Assembly: GCA_016801845.1 (NCBI GenBank)
Contig: CM028925.1
Location: 3,123,501-3,187,500, forward strand
DNA length: 64,000 nt
From: Polydactylus sextarius
Taxonomy: Eukaryota; Chordata; Actinopteri; Polynemidae
Reading direction: 5' to 3'
The position numbers were made by a program, and so were the translations under genes. Below, in pieces: positions 60,210 to 64,000 of this stretch. Each line of letters opens with the position of its first letter. Position 1 is the first letter of the stretch. The notes beneath the pieces were generated by a model. It saw only the letters and a program-made list of their open reading frames with translations, was not told the origin of the DNA and did not search any database.

Positions 60210-60768
60210 GAACTTTGTCTCTTGAAGTTCTGAAGTGATTCGCGGTCAAATCGCCACATTATAGGTCAAATGCCGCCTCCTCCGTGTTAGCTAGTCGACT
60301 AAAACGTCAAATACAAGTTAGCTTCTGTTATTTTAAGTTGTTTTAAGGTATGATGAAGTGGCGAGACTAAAAAAAGATTCCCATCAGCCTCAGCTAGCTG
60401 CTTTGTTGTGTGCCTGTTCATAAATGTCAACATGCTAAACTACACCATTATGGATTATCATTTTGGACATGTTAGCATTGAGCTCCAAGGACTGCTGTGT
60501 GTGTGTGTGGTTTAGGTATTCCTTACATTGCGGGGACTTCAATGTGTTACAGACATTATGGGGACAAAAAGCAAGTCCTATTAAATTTTAAGGGGAGGAT
60601 GTATTTTAACGTCAGGTTATTGTTAAGAAAAAGTAATTATGATTGAAATTGAGTCTCCAGAAAATACATATAAGTTAATGAAATGTCCTCTGAAGCAAAG
60701 AAATAGAGAAAAAGAAATGTATTTAAAATCATTATATTGGTTTAATGAAACCTATGCTGATACAGTTG
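60210..60768. other. Region between convergent stk24 and slc15a1 3' ends
   Basis: Short intergenic stretch with a TG repeat (about 60498-60510). It is followed by repeat-like sequence in which two versions of ACATTNNGGGGAC (near 60525 and 60553) occur about 28 bases apart. Just beyond lie a (GTTT)8 tract (60801-60833) and (TA)n (60972-60993). No gene seen. Confidence 0.6.
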
Positions 60769-61493
60769 TTTATTGATGATGCCGTATCCTACAGGAAGCC
60801 GTTTGTTTGTTTGTTTGTTTGTTTGTTTGTTTGGGGGAAGGACATCACAAAAACCTTCCTGTGAGCATCTTTGTTGGAGATGTTGATGAAAAGCCGTTTA
60901 ACTGAACTGAATGCGTGACTGACTAAGCAGCCGTTGTCGTCAGATTTTACCTCAAGGCAGACGAAAATGTCATATATATATATATATATATATAAAACAG
61001 TTACAATATATTACAACGCATAAAAACACTGTGCTTGGAAATAAATACAAATGTTGGAATGGTTTCTTTGTACATGTACACCAGTACATTACAAAAAATG
61101 ATCAAACGAACATTACATGAAGATGTTGCTACACAGTGCAAAAATATTAAATTATTGTAAAAACAAATTAATACCTAGGAAAAGATCTAGAGATTTAAAT
61201 TGTGAGTAACTTCTAAAAAAAAAAGGAATATTCTTATTTAATAGTGTTTGAATTATTCCTGTAAAGATCCTTCCCTAACACTGTCTATCATGTTCTTAAG
61301 CATCTAAGCTCTACTTCAATGTTCCTACAACTTCTGCACCATTTCAGGCAAACCACCACATGAACATCAGAGCGCTGAATCCTTCTAACAAAAAGACCTA
61401 AATACTAAAGTGGCACAGTCGCACTCAGGCATGAAACAGAAAATCAAGTAGCATTTGCATAAAAAGTGGAAAAAAGTCGTAAGAGAGGTCACT
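60769..61493 (-). other. slc15a1: slc15a1 3' UTR (inferred extent)
   Basis: Runs from the slc15a1 stop to a minus-strand AATAAA at 60774-60769. It contains the (GTTT)n and (TA)n simple repeats. The end is inferred from the signal only. Confidence 0.45.
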
Positions 61494-63932
61494 TTAAAAC
61501 TTGGACTGTTTTTCGTCTTCATCATCAGAATTGGACACAGTAGAAGCATCAGAGATCTTCCTCACCATCTCCACACTCTTCCTCTTCTTGTCTTCGGGCT
61601 CCCCCTGAATAAATTGGGCCTCTATCTTGGTCGGGTCGATGTAGGTGTAGAAATAGGCCATGATGCCAAAAATGACGCACACCAATATAAGCAGAGAGGC
61701 GAAGAGGATGTACTCGGCCCACTAGTGTTCAGAAACACATGCACGGTGTTAACGTTGAGCAAAAATGACAGGAACAATTTGACATCTGCTGTAACTGAAC
61801 TTACTTGCTTTCTTGGCAAAAGTTAGTTCATGCTACTGTAATGTTTGTCCATTAAATTTTAACTTGGCTACTTAGCTTAACTTAGCATAAACAACAATGT
61901 TTTTGGCTCTAACTCTGTCATGGTTTGGCATGAATTTAGGTGTGCTAGTTTGGTGCTAAATTGGTTTGTTCAGACCAATTGCATCCAGTTTCATATATTA
62001 ATTCAAGGTATTTATGTCACATAAAGTCAGTGAGGATAGCACACGTTTCAATATAATCCACCCACCTGATCTGAGAGTGTCGCAGCCTCAGCAACAATGA
62101 GCACAATGATATTTCCTACAGCAACAGTAAACAGCCAACCAGCCTGCAGCACAGACTTCATATTGCTTGGTGCCTGGAGAGCAAAATAAAGAGATTCGAA
62201 TATGACATGACAGTCAGTTTGTCTGTATATATGTTGTGTCTGCGTACTTTATTATGCCGAGCTATTTCTTTTATTTGCGTTTCCAAGATTCCTTGTCACA
62301 GCATCAGATATGTAAGGTTAACACCCTCTACCTGTGAGTAGGAGAACTCTAAGCCAGTGACAGAGAAGACCACCTCTCCTGCGGTCATGAGGAAATACTG
62401 AGGGATCTGCCAGGCCATGTGGAAGGTGTTAGGGCCGATGTCCATCACTGATTTAATGCTCTGTTCGCACTGCGGGACACAGACAGGAACTCAGATATGC
62501 TACTTCAGTCACAAGTCCCATTCGTGCTAAATTGTGATTAAAAATGATTTCATGAGTTACATTTGCTCCAAAACTGAATGTTGATGGGATGATTAAGGTG
62601 AAAGAACTTCCAAAGCCCAGTTTCTGACTGTAGGTGCATTCTTCTCCAGCAGAATTCAAGATCTGGAACTGGGCACTGACAAAAAGAACAGAAAAAAGGC
62701 ATTTAGCGCAAAGCTTTTTTCTCCAGTCTGAATCTGTGACATTTAGTATATAAGTAAATGCCAGTCTTACTCTCCGTGTGGTACTGAAAAATACTCTGAC
62801 ATGTTGTTTGAAACGATGCCCCCAGAGTTCTTGCTTCCCACTGTTACATTCAAAGTTGAGTTGAAGCTATTGAAAAATCTGCAGAGAATTCAGCAAACGG
62901 TGAGAAAATAACAAGTGGAACGAGTTTTAAAGCAAAGTTTTAACAAATATTTCCTCTTATAAATGAAGAGACATAATCAATAAAAGTCACATTTTCTCAG
63001 TTTTAATCCTTTAAACTTCCATTAAATTGATCAATTAACCTTCTTTGGCCAAGACCAAAAAGGGAAAAAACCTTCTGTACCAATTCCTATAATCTTAGCA
63101 ACAATTAGAAACTTGCCTGATAGCGTTCGCGCCCTGTTCCGGCTTTGAATTGATGTCCTTGAACTGAAGAAAGAAACAGAGATAATTTCAAGTCTCTACA
63201 TCTATATACTTAAATCTGATATAATCCATTGGTAAAGGAAAAAAGCATAAACATAATTAAAGTCCAACTGAAATCGCGCACCTTTACTGTGAAAATAATG
63301 AAGCTTTATATAATCAAATAGAAAATAAAAAGTCTTTAATAATTATGAATCAGACACAAACTGCAATTTCAGTCAGACTTTAACTTTTTTTCTCGCAGGG
63401 CGTGCTCACATCTAAAGGCCTGGGAAAGACGCCATCCTGAACGATGACAATGGTATTCCGAACGCCTTCTGATAAATTGACGACGTAGTTGGGAGAAGAG
63501 TCCAGAGTCACCGCAAACAAATTACTAAAGGTCTGGTAATCATTGGCCTGTGGGAGAAAAAAAAATACAAAAAACCCAACACATGTTCACATGCTGGCGT
63601 AGAACAGACTGTGGAATAGGTGGTGCTGGTGCTCCGAGTTATCTCACCTCTGAAGGTTTCAAGGTAAACGTGTTGTTTTCAGCTCTAATGATCACGTCTT
63701 TGTTCAGTGTGTTGATGAATTTAGCTTGGCTCATAGTGCCTGATGGGAACTTGGGCAAGGTTTGCTAGAAGAGAAGAGGTATAGTGTTTGTGTATTGTGC
63801 TTCGTAGAAGGTTGCGTGTATTTAACTTGCCCTCTGTGCGTTGCTCTTACATCAATCTGGATCTGGACCAGACCGGCAGCTACAAATGCGAGAGCAGCAA
63901 GGAACATCCCCACAGTCATCCTTTTCAACGGA
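61494..63932 (-). CDS. slc15a1: Intestinal H+/oligopeptide cotransporter PepT1, C-terminal 359 residues (5' part outside window)
   Basis: Proton-coupled di- and tripeptide transporter of the gut brush border (POT/PTR family). Exons (high to low): 63932-63851, 63764-63648, 63547-63410, 63163-63117, 62878-62771, 62675-62561, 62469-62332, 62173-62066, 61721-61494; all phases agree. The first exon holds a membrane helix (MTVGMFLAALAFVAAGLVQI). The next five encode the large extracellular loop with several NxS/T sequons. The last three carry the final helices, with signatures QIPQYFLMTAGEVVFSVTGL, LEFSYSQAPSNMKSVLQAGW and WAEYILFASLL. The IEAQF tail matches SLC15A1, not SLC15A2. The cytoplasmic end is acidic/basic (SNSDDEDEKQSKF). 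One intron (63116 to 62879) has a GC donor, CAG|GCAAGT. Teleosts have two slc15a1 copies; which one this is cannot be decided here. Confidence 0.95.
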
Positions 63933-64000
63933 CTGTAAAAGAGACACACACAGACCCATTTGTATAACTTCACCTCCATAGTAATTGTAACTCTTGATCT

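Larger units (their letters stand above)
57921..60210 (+). other. stk24: stk24 3' UTR
   Basis: 2.3 kb with C-rich, G-rich and very U-rich sections (T runs near 58897-58920, 59057-59078, 59637-59656 and 59682-59696). AATAAA at 60187-60192 is the likely polyadenylation signal; GT/T-rich sequence follows. Open frames here are low-complexity shadows. The T- and A-rich tracts could pair with each other or bind regulatory proteins. Confidence 0.7.

Overview
This window is vertebrate nuclear DNA, almost certainly from a teleost fish. The genes are split into short exons with GT-AG introns, CA/TG microsatellites are abundant, and there are decayed Tc1 and LINE copies. The proglucagon gene has the fish layout: glucagon, then GLP-1 followed by an optional stop, then a GLP-2 exon. 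I built the exon models by hand. In every model the splice phases close exactly, which supports the gene calls. UTR ends and promoters are inferred only.

Layout. (1) 255-7283, + strand: the last 18 exons (541 residues) of a DPP4/FAP-family serine exopeptidase; its 5' part lies left of the window. (2) 8693-11267, +: complete proglucagon gene, 178 residues (123 residues if the GLP-1 exon is read through to its own stop). (3) 50647-14193, -: complete slc4a10 (NBCn2/NCBE sodium-bicarbonate transporter), 26 coding exons over 36 kb, 1116 residues in the model, with a probable second first exon, a 30-nt micro-exon and an optional C-terminal cassette. (4) 52756-57920, +: complete stk24 (MST3 kinase), 432 residues, with a 2.3-kb 3' UTR. 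(5) 63932-61494, -: the last nine exons (359 residues) of slc15a1 (PepT1 peptide transporter), convergent with stk24.

Context. The dpp4/fap-gcg-slc4a10 block corresponds to human 2q24, where the order is SLC4A10-DPP4-GCG-FAP. stk24 and slc15a1 are neighbours on human 13q32. Here the two blocks touch: slc4a10 and stk24 are head to head with about 1.4 kb between them. The peptidase lies beside a gene for peptides of the kind it trims: DPP4 removes the N-terminal dipeptide from X-Ala hormones such as GLP-1. PepT1 takes up di- and tripeptides in the gut, and slc4a10 extrudes acid in neurons and choroid plexus.

No unknown multi-gene system is visible. The points most worth checking concern splicing and promoters: a (GT)13 tract at the acceptor of the in-frame GLP-1 exon, a donor that overlaps the GLP-1 stop codon, alternative N- and C-termini of slc4a10, a GC-AG intron in slc15a1, and a possible antisense promoter inside the dpp4 gene.
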